NCBI RefSeq assembly: GCF_009208565.1
Contig: NZ_WFLK01000002.1
Span: forward strand, 372,001-436,000
Source of the DNA: Janthinobacterium aquaticum
GTDB lineage: Bacteria; Pseudomonadota; Gammaproteobacteria; Burkholderiales; Burkholderiaceae_D
Reading direction: 5' to 3'
Length of the DNA: 64,000 nt
A program made the translations under genes and the position numbers. Positions within the stretch are counted from its first letter, which is position 1. Every line of letters begins with the position of its first letter. This document shows positions 37,330 to 45,439 of this stretch, in pieces. Below the pieces are notes generated by a model that worked only from the letters and a program-made list of their open reading frames with translations, did not search any database and was not told the origin of the DNA.

Positions 37330-38604
37330 TTATTTCCCCATTGCAACTTTGCTCCGTACGCGTGTCCGGAAGTAGCGCCAGGCCACCAGCATGCCCAGCG
37401 TCTGCATCAGGGCGCAGACATAAAACGTGCTGCCGACGCGCCAGTCGCGCGCCGGCAGGTGGCTTACTTCACCGAGGATTACGCTGCCCAGCAGCGGCAT
37501 GATAATAATGCCAAGACTGCTGATCGATTGCAAGGAACCCATCAGTTCGCCCTGTTCGGCCGCATCCGAGGCCTTCGAGATAATGCCCTGCAGGGCCGGG
37601 CCGGCGGCAAACGCCAGCAGGTTGCACAGGATCAGCGCGTACATCATCCAGCCTTCGGTTGCCAGGCCGTACAGCAGATAAGTGATGGCGCCCGAGGCCA
37701 TGCCCAGCAGCGACAGCCGCACGTCGCCCAGGCGCTTGATCAGCAGCCCTAGCAAGCCGGCCTGCACGACGGCGGCGCACAGGCCGACGCAAAACAGCGC
37801 AATGCCGTTCTGGCGCGGCGTCCAGTCGAAACGGAAATGCGTATAGAGCACCCAGGTGCTGTTGAGCATCATCTGCGCAAACGTCATCAGGCCAAAGGCC
37901 AGCACCAGGCCGCGGATATCGACCCGGCGCATCAGTTTGAGCAGCGCTGCCAGCGGGTTGATGCGCGCCAGCGTGAAGGGCGGGCGCGGACCGGGCGGCA
38001 GCGACTCCGGCACGAACAGATAGCCATAGATGAAATTGGCCGCTGACAGGCCGGCCGCGACAAAAAACGGCAGGTGCAGGTTGACGTCACCCAGGAGGCC
38101 GCCCAGCATCGGGCCGCAAATAAAGCCCAGGCCGAAGGCCGCGCCGATCTTGCCAAAGCTCTTTGCGCGGTTGTCGGGCGTGGAAATGTCCGAAGCGTAA
38201 GCGGAGGCGACCGACATGCTGGCCGAGGAAATGCCGCCGATAATGCGGCCGATAAACAGGCAGGCCAGGTTCGGCGCCCAGCCCGTGGCCAGGAAGTTGA
38301 TGCACATGCCGCCCATCGAATAGAGCATCACCGGGCGACGCCCGACGCGGTCGCTGATCGCCCCCAGCATGGGCATAAAGATAAACTGCAGCAAACCGAA
38401 TACGGCGGCCAGGATGCCGTACCACATGGCCTGCTGGTCCTTGCCGTTGACAAAGTCGCCGAGCAGGATCGGCAGCACCGGCACCACCAGGCCGATGCCG
38501 AGCATGTCGATAAAGACGCACACGAGGATGAAGTTGAGATTGCCGGCCGAGGCGTTCGGCTTGGCTGGCGTGTCACTGGGCGTTGGTGCAATAGGATCTG
38601 GCAT
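37330..38604 (-). CDS. MFS transporter, TCR/Tet (TetA-like) family
   Basis: A 424-residue, twelve-helix major facilitator. Motif A appears as GAISDRVGRRPVM, and motif C-like glycine-rich sequence (GLGFICGPMLGGLLGD) marks the drug/proton antiporter group. The nearest subgroup by eye is TetA(class)-like, but typical substrate residues of true tetracycline pumps cannot be confirmed, so treat it as a multidrug or metabolite exporter. No TetR gene is adjacent. It lies about 100 bases downstream of the HD gene, past an inverted repeat. Confidence 0.88.
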   Translation of the reverse strand: MPDPIAPTPSDTPAKPNASAGNLNFILVCVFIDMLGIGLVVPVLPILLGDFVNGKDQQAMWYGILAAVFGLLQFIFMPMLGAISDRVGRRPVMLYSMGGMCINFLATGWAPNLACLFIGRIIGGISSASMSVASAYASDISTPDNRAKSFGKIGAAFGLGFICGPMLGGLLGDVNLHLPFFVAAGLSAANFIYGYLFVPESLPPGPRPPFTLARINPLAALLKLMRRVDIRGLVLAFGLMTFAQMMLNSTWVLYTHFRFDWTPRQNGIALFCVGLCAAVVQAGLLGLLIKRLGDVRLSLLGMASGAITYLLYGLATEGWMMYALILCNLLAFAAGPALQGIISKASDAAEQGELMGSLQSISSLGIIIMPLLGSVILGEVSHLPARDWRVGSTFYVCALMQTLGMLVAWRYFRTRVRSKVAMGK

Positions 38605-38701
38605 GCAGGCTTTCAGCGCGCATCCTGACCAGACAATGGCCGACCAGGATACCGGTTGTTGGCTGCGCCGGCCTGGGCCGCCGCTGGCTCAATATTGCAT
38701 T

Positions 38702-38752
38702 ATAGTCAGCCTGACAGCGGCTGGCTATGGTGGCCGCTGCCAGGCTGACTAT
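38702..38752. repeat. 20-base-arm inverted repeat at the 3' end of the HD gene
   Basis: Arms 38702-38721 and 38733-38752 are complementary at 19 of 20 positions around an 11-base loop. The repeat encodes the last residues and stop of the HD protein. It has no T-run, so it may be a transcript-end stabiliser, a weak terminator or a member of a second palindromic repeat family. Confidence 0.75.
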
Positions 38753-39407
38753 CATTGTCCGTGCCCCATTCTTCGGCAAACGCTGCGCGAAAATCGGTGA
38801 TCAGTGCCAGCCGCTGTTGGGCCAGCGCGCGGCCAGCCGGCGTCTGCATCTTGCCCGGCAATTGGGCCAGCTTGACGGCAATGTGGTCAAGCGCGTAGGC
38901 CTTGTCGTCGAGCGCGCGGCTCTGTCCCAGCGGATCGCTGCCGTGCGCCAGCGCACTGCCCATTCGCGCCGAGATATAAAACAGCCGCGCCAGGCCTACG
39001 GCGCCGAGCGCGTCGATGCGGTCGGCGTCCTGCACGATCTGCGCTTCGATGGTGGTGGGCGTCAGGTTGGCCGAAAAACTGTGCGTTTCGATGGCGTGCG
39101 CCACCGCAGCCAGTTTTTCTTGTGGAAAATCAAGTGCAACCAGTTGCTGCGTCGCCAGCGCAGCCGCCTGGCGCGACGCCAGGTGTCGCTCGGGATGGTT
39201 CTTGGGCAGGTTGACCAGGTCGTGCAGGTAGCAGGCGGCCATCACCACCAGCGTGTCCGCTTCCCGGTGATGGTCGAGCAGAATGGCGGCATTGCGCCAG
39301 ACGCGCTGCAGATGGCTGAGATCGTGGGCACTGTCGTCGCCCAGCGCAGCGGCGGCCAGGGTCTGCAGGCGGGATTGCCAGAGCGTTAATGAATTGCTAC
39401 TTGTCAT
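38706..39407 (-). CDS. HD-domain phosphohydrolase
   Basis: A 233-residue HD-superfamily protein: AHDLSHLQRVWRNA, ACYLHDLVNLPK (the HD pair), AVAHAIETHSF and QDADRIDALGAVGLAR give the H...HD...D metal site. Related YedJ-type proteins are thought to hydrolyse nucleotides; the substrate is unproven. AGGA sits eight bases before the ATG at 39407, favouring it over the ATG at 39413. The final 15 residues are encoded by the inverted repeat at 38702-38752 and are probably not part of the fold. Confidence 0.88.
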   Translation of the reverse strand: MTSSNSLTLWQSRLQTLAAAALGDDSAHDLSHLQRVWRNAAILLDHHREADTLVVMAACYLHDLVNLPKNHPERHLASRQAAALATQQLVALDFPQEKLAAVAHAIETHSFSANLTPTTIEAQIVQDADRIDALGAVGLARLFYISARMGSALAHGSDPLGQSRALDDKAYALDHIAVKLAQLPGKMQTPAGRALAQQRLALITDFRAAFAEEWGTDNDSQPGSGHHSQPLSG

Positions 39408-39426
39408 GCACATTGTCCTGATAATA

Positions 39427-39450
39427 GGGAATAGGGATTAGGGAATAGGG
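39427..39450. repeat. Short direct repeat
   Basis: GGGAATAGGG occurs at 39427-39436 and again at 39441-39450 (14-base period) in the gap between the HD gene and the divergent secreted-protein gene. It could be a binding site or a chance low-complexity tract. Confidence 0.45.
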
Positions 39451-39589
39451 TGAAGAGGTGGCATATTGTGCCGGATTGAAATTGATTTGACATGGACTTG
39501 TCGTTGTTCTTATTGTATTTTGGAAATAATATATAACAGAGCAAGTTGTTTGGCGCTTTGGGCAAATCATTAATCACTGCGGAGGAAGC

Positions 39590-40126
39590 ATGCGTATCGT
39601 AGCAATAGCAATGGCAGCATTATTACTGACCGGTGCCAGGCCAGCACTGGCGCTTGATGCGCCGAAGTTGAATTACAAGGAAGAGACGGCTTTTACCGGA
39701 ACCCATATCCGACGCGATGTCCTGCGTGATAGCTGGCTGCCGATCAATCAGACCTATCAAGAGATGAGTCCGGAATATCAGCGCAAGCTGCGCGCGGTCT
39801 ATAACAACCTGGCCGAAGATGACGAACCGCCATTTCCGCTCCATGGACTAGGCCCCAGCATCAAACAATTGCGAGAGGTACACCGCCGTATTGGCGGCAC
39901 CGGTGAAATGAAATTGATCCTGTCGGTGGACTCCAATGGCGATGTTGGCGACGTCAGCGTCTATTCTGCGTCCAATGCGCGCATGGCCTACTACGGGGCG
40001 ATCTTGCTGAGCAAGGAGAAGTTCAAGCCGGGCGTGTGCCATGGCGCGCCTTGTGCGATGGAATTCATGTACCGCTTTGAATACGCCTTTTTTGATGACG
40101 TGATCGACGATACCGCCGTGAAATAA
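39590..40126 (+). CDS. Secreted protein with TonB C-terminal-like domain
   Basis: A 178-residue protein with a signal peptide ending near residue 22 (GARPALAL). The C-terminal part (EMKLILSVDSNGDVGDVSVYSAS, FKPGVCHGAPCAMEFMYRFEY) resembles the TonB C-terminal fold, in which a strand-turn-strand is followed by a W/KFKPG motif. A TonB-type N-terminal anchor and proline-rich spacer are missing, so it is probably not an energy transducer but a periplasmic relative. The two cysteines could form a disulphide. GGAGG precedes the ATG. Function unknown. Confidence 0.75.
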   Translation: MRIVAIAMAALLLTGARPALALDAPKLNYKEETAFTGTHIRRDVLRDSWLPINQTYQEMSPEYQRKLRAVYNNLAEDDEPPFPLHGLGPSIKQLREVHRRIGGTGEMKLILSVDSNGDVGDVSVYSASNARMAYYGAILLSKEKFKPGVCHGAPCAMEFMYRFEYAFFDDVIDDTAVK

Positions 40127-40455
40127 ATAGCTCTGTCACTGCCAAATGTGGGACTCGTCCCGGTGCAGCTCCAACCATGCTGTGCTCCCGACGACAGGCT
40201 CAGGCCGTCAGTGCTGCCCGGTTCAGGCCCTTCCACTATTTCTCATACAGACCATCAGACCACATAAGGCAGGCAATAGCGGTATCGGTATAGCCACAGA
40301 ATGTTGTTGATAAAGAAAAAAATATGCGTCAATTGCACATTTTTAGTGCAGCTCGGATTTACATGCATTAATATTGCCGCACTGCAATTTTAATGCGCTC
40401 TTTTCCAACGCTTCCACAAGACGCCGCGTATCGACGTTTTTTCTAAAGGATCAAC
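40127..40455. other. 329-base gap upstream of cheW
   Basis: No gene is supported here. The second half (40300-40400) is AT-rich and is the likely cheW promoter region. I see no clear flagellar sigma-28 consensus and no RNA gene. Confidence 0.4.
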
Positions 40456-40947
40456 ATGAGTATTACTTCCAGCGAGTCCGGCGCATCCATCGCCAATGCG
40501 GCCGAATACCTGGCCTTTACCCTGGGCCGCGAAGAGTATGGCATCGACATTCAAAAAGTCAGCGAAATTCGCAGCTATGAAACGCCAACCCGCATTGCCA
40601 ACGCGCCCGAGTTCGTCAAAGGCGTGGTCAATCTGCGCGGCATTATCGTGCCCATCGTCGACATGCGCATCAAGTTCAATCTGGGCGCGCCAAGCTATGA
40701 CCAATTTACCGTAGTGATCATCCTCAATATCGGCAACCGCGTGGTGGGCATGGTGGTTGACCGTGTCTCCGACGTAACGACCCTGCTGCCGGAACAGATC
40801 AAGCCGGCGCCCGATATGGGCAGCTCGATCAATACCGACTATGTGATTGGCCTGGGCACCGTTGACGAGCGCATGCTGATCCTGGTCAATATCGACCAGT
40901 TGATGTCGAGCGCGGACATGGGCCTGATTGAAAAACTGGCTGCGTGA
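40456..40947 (+). CDS. cheW: Chemotaxis coupling protein CheW
   Basis: A 163-residue CheW: LAFTLGREEYGIDIQKVSEI, then VKGVVNLRGIIVPIVDMR (the receptor/CheA contact strand) and the NIDQLM C-terminal strand. It links chemoreceptors to CheA kinase at the membrane. AAAGGA precedes the ATG, and a terminator follows, so it is transcribed apart from the two receptors downstream. No cheA, cheY or cheR gene is in the window, so this is an accessory cluster. Confidence 0.95.
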   Translation: MSITSSESGASIANAAEYLAFTLGREEYGIDIQKVSEIRSYETPTRIANAPEFVKGVVNLRGIIVPIVDMRIKFNLGAPSYDQFTVVIILNIGNRVVGMVVDRVSDVTTLLPEQIKPAPDMGSSINTDYVIGLGTVDERMLILVNIDQLMSSADMGLIEKLAA

Positions 40948-41018
40948 CAAGCTGACCCGGTCAGGCTTGACCTGGACGATTGTGCTTGCCTGCAAACAGG
41001 CGCACGCTTGCGCACCCG

Positions 41019-41056
41019 AGGCGTATGGTTCACCCGAACCGTACGCCTGTTTTTTA
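41019..41056 (+). terminator. Rho-independent terminator after cheW
   Basis: AGGCGTATGGTTC pairs with GAACCGTACGCCT (one internal mismatch) around a short loop and is followed by six T. Confidence 0.88.
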
Positions 41057-41116
41057 ATTGGCGGCAGTTTTGCTTATCGGCAATGTTAATCGCTGCTGCA
41101 GAGTGAGGTAGTTCCC

Positions 41117-42745
41117 ATGCAAGGTTTGAAAAATGTCAGTATCGGCGTACGGCTCGGTCTGGGTTTTGCCGTTATTTTGTTGTTTTCGATGTTGATTACC
41201 GGCATCAGCGTCTGGCGCTTGCACGAGGTGGCCAGCGCGACGCGCGTGATGATGGAGCAGCCGCTGGCCAAGGAACGTCATATTTCCGACTGGTATAGCC
41301 GCATCGACAGTGCCGTGCGCCGTACCATTGCCATTGCCCGCAGCAGCGATACTTCGCTGAGCGCCTATTTTGCCGAGGAATCGAAAGTATCGTCGTCCAG
41401 TTCGGCCGACTTGCAAAAGAAAATCGAGGCGCTGATCGACAGCAGCGAAGAAAAAGCCATGTTTGCCGCCTTGCTGGAACAGCGCAAGATTTACCTGTCC
41501 TCGCGCGACCAGGTCTACAAGCTCAAGGGCGAAGGCCAGGCCGAGGCCGCCAACGAAGTGTTTGACAAGACCTTTGTGCCTGGCGCAGCGAAGTACCAGA
41601 AAATGGTCTATGAACTGCTTGAACACCAGCGCGCCAGCATCGACGCGACCGCGCGCCAGATCGACGCCGTGGCTGTGACCAGCCGTAACCTGCTGCTGGC
41701 GCTGGCCGCACTGGCCCTGGCCTTTGGCGTGGTCTGTGCCTGGCTGCTGACGACCGGCATCGTGCGCCCGCTGCGCACCGCTGTCGCGGTGGCGCGCCGC
41801 GTGGCCGCTGGCGACCTGACTGCGCAGTTCAACAGCGACGCGAAAGATGAAACCGGCCAGTTGCTGCAGGCACTCAAAGAGATGAACGGCAGCCTGCTGA
41901 CCATCGTGGGCGAAGTGCGCGGCGGGACCGACAGCATTGCCACCTCGTCGAGCCAGATTGCGGCCGGCAACCAGGATTTGTCGAGCCGCACCGAGCAGCA
42001 GGCCGGTTCGCTGGAAGAAACCGCTTCGTCGATGGAAGAACTGACCTCGACCGTGCGCCAGAACGCCGACAACGCGCGCCAGGCCAATCAGCTGGCGGCA
42101 ACGGCTGCGCAAGTGGCCGTCAAGGGCGGCGCCGTGGTGGCGCAGGTGGTGGGTACCATGCAGGCAATCAATAGTTCGTCGAACAAGATTGTCGATATCA
42201 TCGGCGTCATCGATGGCATCGCCTTCCAGACCAACATCCTGGCCCTGAACGCTGCTGTGGAAGCGGCGCGTGCCGGTGAGCAGGGCCGTGGCTTTGCCGT
42301 GGTGGCTACCGAAGTGCGCAACCTGGCGCAGCGTTCAAGCCAGGCTGCGAAAGAAATCAAGCAGCTGATCGGCGCTTCGGTCGAGCAGGTCAATACCGGC
42401 AGCAAGCTGGTCTCGGAAGCGGGCGCCACCATGGACGATATCGTGGCCAGCGTGCAGCGCGTCAGCGACATCATTACAGAAATTACGGCAGCGAGCAGCG
42501 AACAGAGCGCCGGCATCGATGAAATCAACCATGCCATCGGCCAGATGGACGCCGTCACGCAGCAAAACGCAGCGCTGGTGGAAGAGGCCGCCGCCGCCGC
42601 CGAGTCGATGCAGCATCAGGCGCAGCGCCTGGCCGAGGTGGTCAGCGTGTTCCGTCTCGAAGGGGGCGCGCCGCACTTTGTGGCGCCGCTTCCACAATCG
42701 GCGGCAGGCGGTCGGGTCAGGCGACAACTTGGACACCGCACCTGA
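41117..42745 (+). CDS. Methyl-accepting chemotaxis protein, first sister copy
   Basis: A 542-residue transmembrane chemoreceptor. It has a membrane helix at residues 11-33, a periplasmic four-helix-bundle ligand domain, a second membrane helix near 193-213 ([21 protein letters not shown]), a HAMP domain and a signalling coiled coil with the hairpin tip [20 protein letters not shown] and the upstream [33 protein letters not shown] region. The signal is unknown. The C-terminal tail is short and lacks a CheR-binding NWETF-like pentapeptide. The next gene is a full-length paralogue of equal length. Confidence 0.95.
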   Translation: MQGLKNVSIGVRLGLGFAVILLFSMLITGISVWRLHEVASATRVMMEQPLAKERHISDWYSRIDSAVRRTIAIARSSDTSLSAYFAEESKVSSSSSADLQKKIEALIDSSEEKAMFAALLEQRKIYLSSRDQVYKLKGEGQAEAANEVFDKTFVPGAAKYQKMVYELLEHQRASIDATARQIDAVAVTSRNLLLALAALALAFGVVCAWLLTTGIVRPLRTAVAVARRVAAGDLTAQFNSDAKDETGQLLQALKEMNGSLLTIVGEVRGGTDSIATSSSQIAAGNQDLSSRTEQQAGSLEETASSMEELTSTVRQNADNARQANQLAATAAQVAVKGGAVVAQVVGTMQAINSSSNKIVDIIGVIDGIAFQTNILALNAAVEAARAGEQGRGFAVVATEVRNLAQRSSQAAKEIKQLIGASVEQVNTGSKLVSEAGATMDDIVASVQRVSDIITEITAASSEQSAGIDEINHAIGQMDAVTQQNAALVEEAAAAAESMQHQAQRLAEVVSVFRLEGGAPHFVAPLPQSAAGGRVRRQLGHRT

Positions 42746-42795
42746 TAGTTTTTGTTATTATTTTTTGCAATTCTTCTATCTCCTGGGTCCAGTTC

Positions 42796-44424
42796 ATGAA
42801 TGCATTAAGAAATATCAGTATCGGTGTGCGTCTCGGTTTGGGTTTTGCCATGATCCTGTTGTTTTCCATGGCGATTACCGGCATCAGCGTCTGGCGCTTG
42901 CACCAGGTGGCGGCCGATACGCGTGCCGTGATGGAGCAGCCGCTGGCCAAGGAGCGCTTAATTTCGGACTGGTCCGGCAAGATCGACAGCGGCATCCGTC
43001 GCACCACCGCCGTTGCACTCAGCAGCGATCCCTCGCTGGGGCCGTATTTTGCGCAAGAGGCCAAGGCTTCGTCGGCCATCTCCAGTGAACTGCAAAGCAA
43101 GATCGAAGCCTTGCTGGCCACGCCGGAGGAAAAGGAATTGTTTCGCCAGATCAGCGATCTGCGCAAGGTCTACCTGAGCTCGCGCGACCAGATCAACAAG
43201 CTCAAGCAGGCGGGGCAGCTTGATGAAGCGCGCCAGGTATTTGAGAGCACATTCGTGCCCGGTTCAGGAAAATTCATGAAAACGGTGCAGGAACTGCTGC
43301 AGCACCAGCGCGCCGCCATCGACGCCAATGCGCATGAAGTCGATGCGGTGGCGCGCACCAGCCGCAACCTGCTGCTGGCGCTGGCGGCGCTGGCGCTGGC
43401 GCTGGGCGCAGTGTGCGCCTGGTTGCTGACGATCAGCATCGTCCATCCGCTGCGCACGGCCGTGGAAGTGGCGCGCCGGGTGGCCGATGGCGACCTGACC
43501 ACCAAGATCGACAGCGACGCGCACGATGAAACGGGGCAGCTGCTGCATGCCTTGAGCGATATGAACGGCAGCCTGCAACGCATTGTCGGCGAAGTGCGCA
43601 GCAGCACCGACAGTATCGCCACCTCGTCGACCCAGATTGCGGCCGGCAATCAGGATTTGTCGAGCCGTACCGAGCAGCAGGCCGGCTCACTCGAGGAAAC
43701 CGCCTCGTCGATGGAAGAACTGACCTCCACCGTGCGCCAGAACGCCGACAATGCGCGCCAGGCCAACCAACTCGCCGCCACGGCAGCGCAGGTGGCCGTC
43801 AAGGGTGGCGCGGTGGTGGCGCAGGTGGTCGGCACGATGGAGTCGATCAACAGTTCCTCGAACAAGATTGTCGATATTATTGGCGTGATCGACGGCATTG
43901 CCTTCCAGACCAATATCCTGGCCCTGAATGCAGCGGTGGAAGCGGCGCGCGCCGGCGAGCAGGGTCGCGGCTTTGCGGTGGTGGCGTCGGAAGTGCGTAA
44001 CCTGGCGCAGCGTTCGAGCCAGGCTGCAAAGGAAATCAAGGAGCTGATCGGCGCCTCGGTCGAACAGGTCAGTGCCGGCAGCAAACTGGTTGCCGAAGCC
44101 GGCTCGACCATGGACGATATCGTCGCCAGCGTGCACCGCGTCAGCGACATCATTACCGAAATTACCGCCGCCAGCAGCGAACAGAGCGCCGGTATCGATG
44201 AAATCAACCATGCCATTGGCCAGATGGACGCCGTCACGCAGCAGAATGCCGCGCTGGTGGAAGAAGCCGCTGCGGCGGCCGAGTCGATGCAGAACCAGGC
44301 CGAGCATTTGCAGCAGGTGGTCAGTGTGTTCAAACTTGATGGATCGGCGCGTACGGCCGCGCCTGCAGGATCCGTAGGTCGGATTAGCGGGGCGAAGCCC
44401 CGCGTAATCCGACAACACCGCTGA
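42796..44424 (+). CDS. Methyl-accepting chemotaxis protein, second sister copy
   Basis: This 542-residue receptor has the same architecture as its upstream neighbour and starts 50 bases after it. The HAMP and signalling halves are nearly identical, while the ligand domains are diverged, indicating duplication with later specialisation or gene conversion. The last 16 or so residues ([16 protein letters not shown]) are encoded by a palindromic repeat starting at 44374, so the native end has been replaced and no CheR-binding pentapeptide remains. The ribosome site is weak. Confidence 0.94.
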   Translation: MNALRNISIGVRLGLGFAMILLFSMAITGISVWRLHQVAADTRAVMEQPLAKERLISDWSGKIDSGIRRTTAVALSSDPSLGPYFAQEAKASSAISSELQSKIEALLATPEEKELFRQISDLRKVYLSSRDQINKLKQAGQLDEARQVFESTFVPGSGKFMKTVQELLQHQRAAIDANAHEVDAVARTSRNLLLALAALALALGAVCAWLLTISIVHPLRTAVEVARRVADGDLTTKIDSDAHDETGQLLHALSDMNGSLQRIVGEVRSSTDSIATSSTQIAAGNQDLSSRTEQQAGSLEETASSMEELTSTVRQNADNARQANQLAATAAQVAVKGGAVVAQVVGTMESINSSSNKIVDIIGVIDGIAFQTNILALNAAVEAARAGEQGRGFAVVASEVRNLAQRSSQAAKEIKELIGASVEQVSAGSKLVAEAGSTMDDIVASVHRVSDIITEITAASSEQSAGIDEINHAIGQMDAVTQQNAALVEEAAAAAESMQNQAEHLQQVVSVFKLDGSARTAAPAGSVGRISGAKPRVIRQHR

Positions 44425-44526
44425 CGTCAACAATGTTGTTGGCGGGGCGAAGCCCCGCGTAATCCGACATCACCACTGACGTCAACAATGTTGTCGGATT
44501 ACGGCCTGCGGCCTAATCCGACCTAC
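44374..44526. repeat. Composite GTAG-headed palindromic repeat, copy 3
   Basis: Three palindromic cores at about 44374-44413, 44437-44468 and 44492-44526. The first two share a 55-base tandem repeat (GCGGGGCGAAGCCCCGC core plus the spacer CTGACGTCAACAATGTTG). The ends are GTAGGTCGGATTA and its complement. The left end lies inside the second chemoreceptor ORF; the right end provides the TAG stop of the RNase H gene. Confidence 0.9.
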
Positions 44527-45038
44527 GCCCCACCGTCGCCGGCAGCATGAGAATCGGGCCCCGTTCGCCCCTCCAGTGCAATCGCCGCCTGCGACAGGCG
44601 ATCCGCCTCGCCATTGCGGTGGCGCGGCACCCAGTGCAGGCTGGCGCCGGGCAGTTGCGCCAGCAGGGCGTGGACTGCGGCGCGCTGCGTCTCCAGGCCC
44701 TTGGCCGGGCGCCTGGTCACGCCCAATACATCGTTGATCACGACCTGGCTGTCGCCATGCAGCAGCAATTGCGCCGGCTGCACCTGCAGCGCTGCCTGCA
44801 GCAAGGCTGCCAGCGCCGCATATTCGGCTTCGCTGCTGTCGCCGTAACCGGCCGCCAGACTGATTTCCACGCGCTCGCCGTTCGGTCCCAGCAGCAGGGC
44901 GCCGATGCCCATCTTGCCAGGATTGGGATGGGCCGAGCCGTCGAACCAGCCGTGCCAGGCCAGTGGCGGCGCCTGTTCGGCTGCCGCCTTGCGTTCGCGC
45001 CGCAGCTGCGCCTTGTGTAGCGTGTTCTCCGACGCCAC
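44523..45038 (-). CDS. RNase H family protein
   Basis: A 171-residue RNase HI-type fold. The four carboxylates appear in WFDGSAHPNPG, SEAEYAAL, LHGDSQVVI and RNGEADRLS. It also has an extra basic N-terminal segment (HKAQLRRERKAAAEQ). It would cut RNA in RNA-DNA hybrids; whether it is the main housekeeping enzyme is unclear. Translation starts at a GTG (45038) that overlaps the upstream gene's TAG in TAGTG, implying coupling. Its own TAG stop is donated by the repeat at 44374-44526. Confidence 0.88.
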   Translation of the reverse strand: MASENTLHKAQLRRERKAAAEQAPPLAWHGWFDGSAHPNPGKMGIGALLLGPNGERVEISLAAGYGDSSEAEYAALAALLQAALQVQPAQLLLHGDSQVVINDVLGVTRRPAKGLETQRAAVHALLAQLPGASLHWVPRHRNGEADRLSQAAIALEGRTGPDSHAAGDGGA

Positions 45039-45376
45039 TATTTAAGCCACAGCAGATCAAGCAGCGCAGCGATCCAGCATGCCACCAGTACGCCCACGGC
45101 AATCGTCATGCCGGGGCCATCGTTGGCCGACATGGCGGCTACTTTCTCGGTAATCAGCTGCACGTCCAGCGGCAGGGCGCCGCTGTTGATCTGCGCCATC
45201 ACGGCGTCGGTACGTTCGATAATATTGCGGATAATCAGCAGCAGGGCAATCAGTGCCGGCACCGCAAACAGCGCACCGCGCCGCTTGCGTCCGAGTAGCA
45301 GATGGCCGGTGCCGGGAAACACCAGGGCCGACATCAGGATGGCCCTGGGACGTTTGGAAGAAATGGCGCTGTGCAT
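45038..45376 (-). CDS. Small two-helix membrane protein
   Basis: A 112-residue protein with an N-terminal segment resembling TM2-like or DUF proteins (VFPGTGHLLLGRKRRGALFAVPALIALLLI) and a second helix at the C-terminus (TIAVGVLVACWIAALLDLLWL). Function unknown. The ATG at 45376 has AAGG five bases upstream; ATGs at 45409 and 45406 are alternatives. It lies between mgtA and the RNase H gene on the same strand and probably shares the mgtA transcript. Confidence 0.7.
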   Translation of the reverse strand: MHSAISSKRPRAILMSALVFPGTGHLLLGRKRRGALFAVPALIALLLIIRNIIERTDAVMAQINSGALPLDVQLITEKVAAMSANDGPGMTIAVGVLVACWIAALLDLLWLK

Positions 45377-45439
45377 GCTGGCCTTGGCAGGAAGAAAAAC
45401 CTGCATCATACTCCAGCGCCCTCGCGCAGCGCGTCCTCA

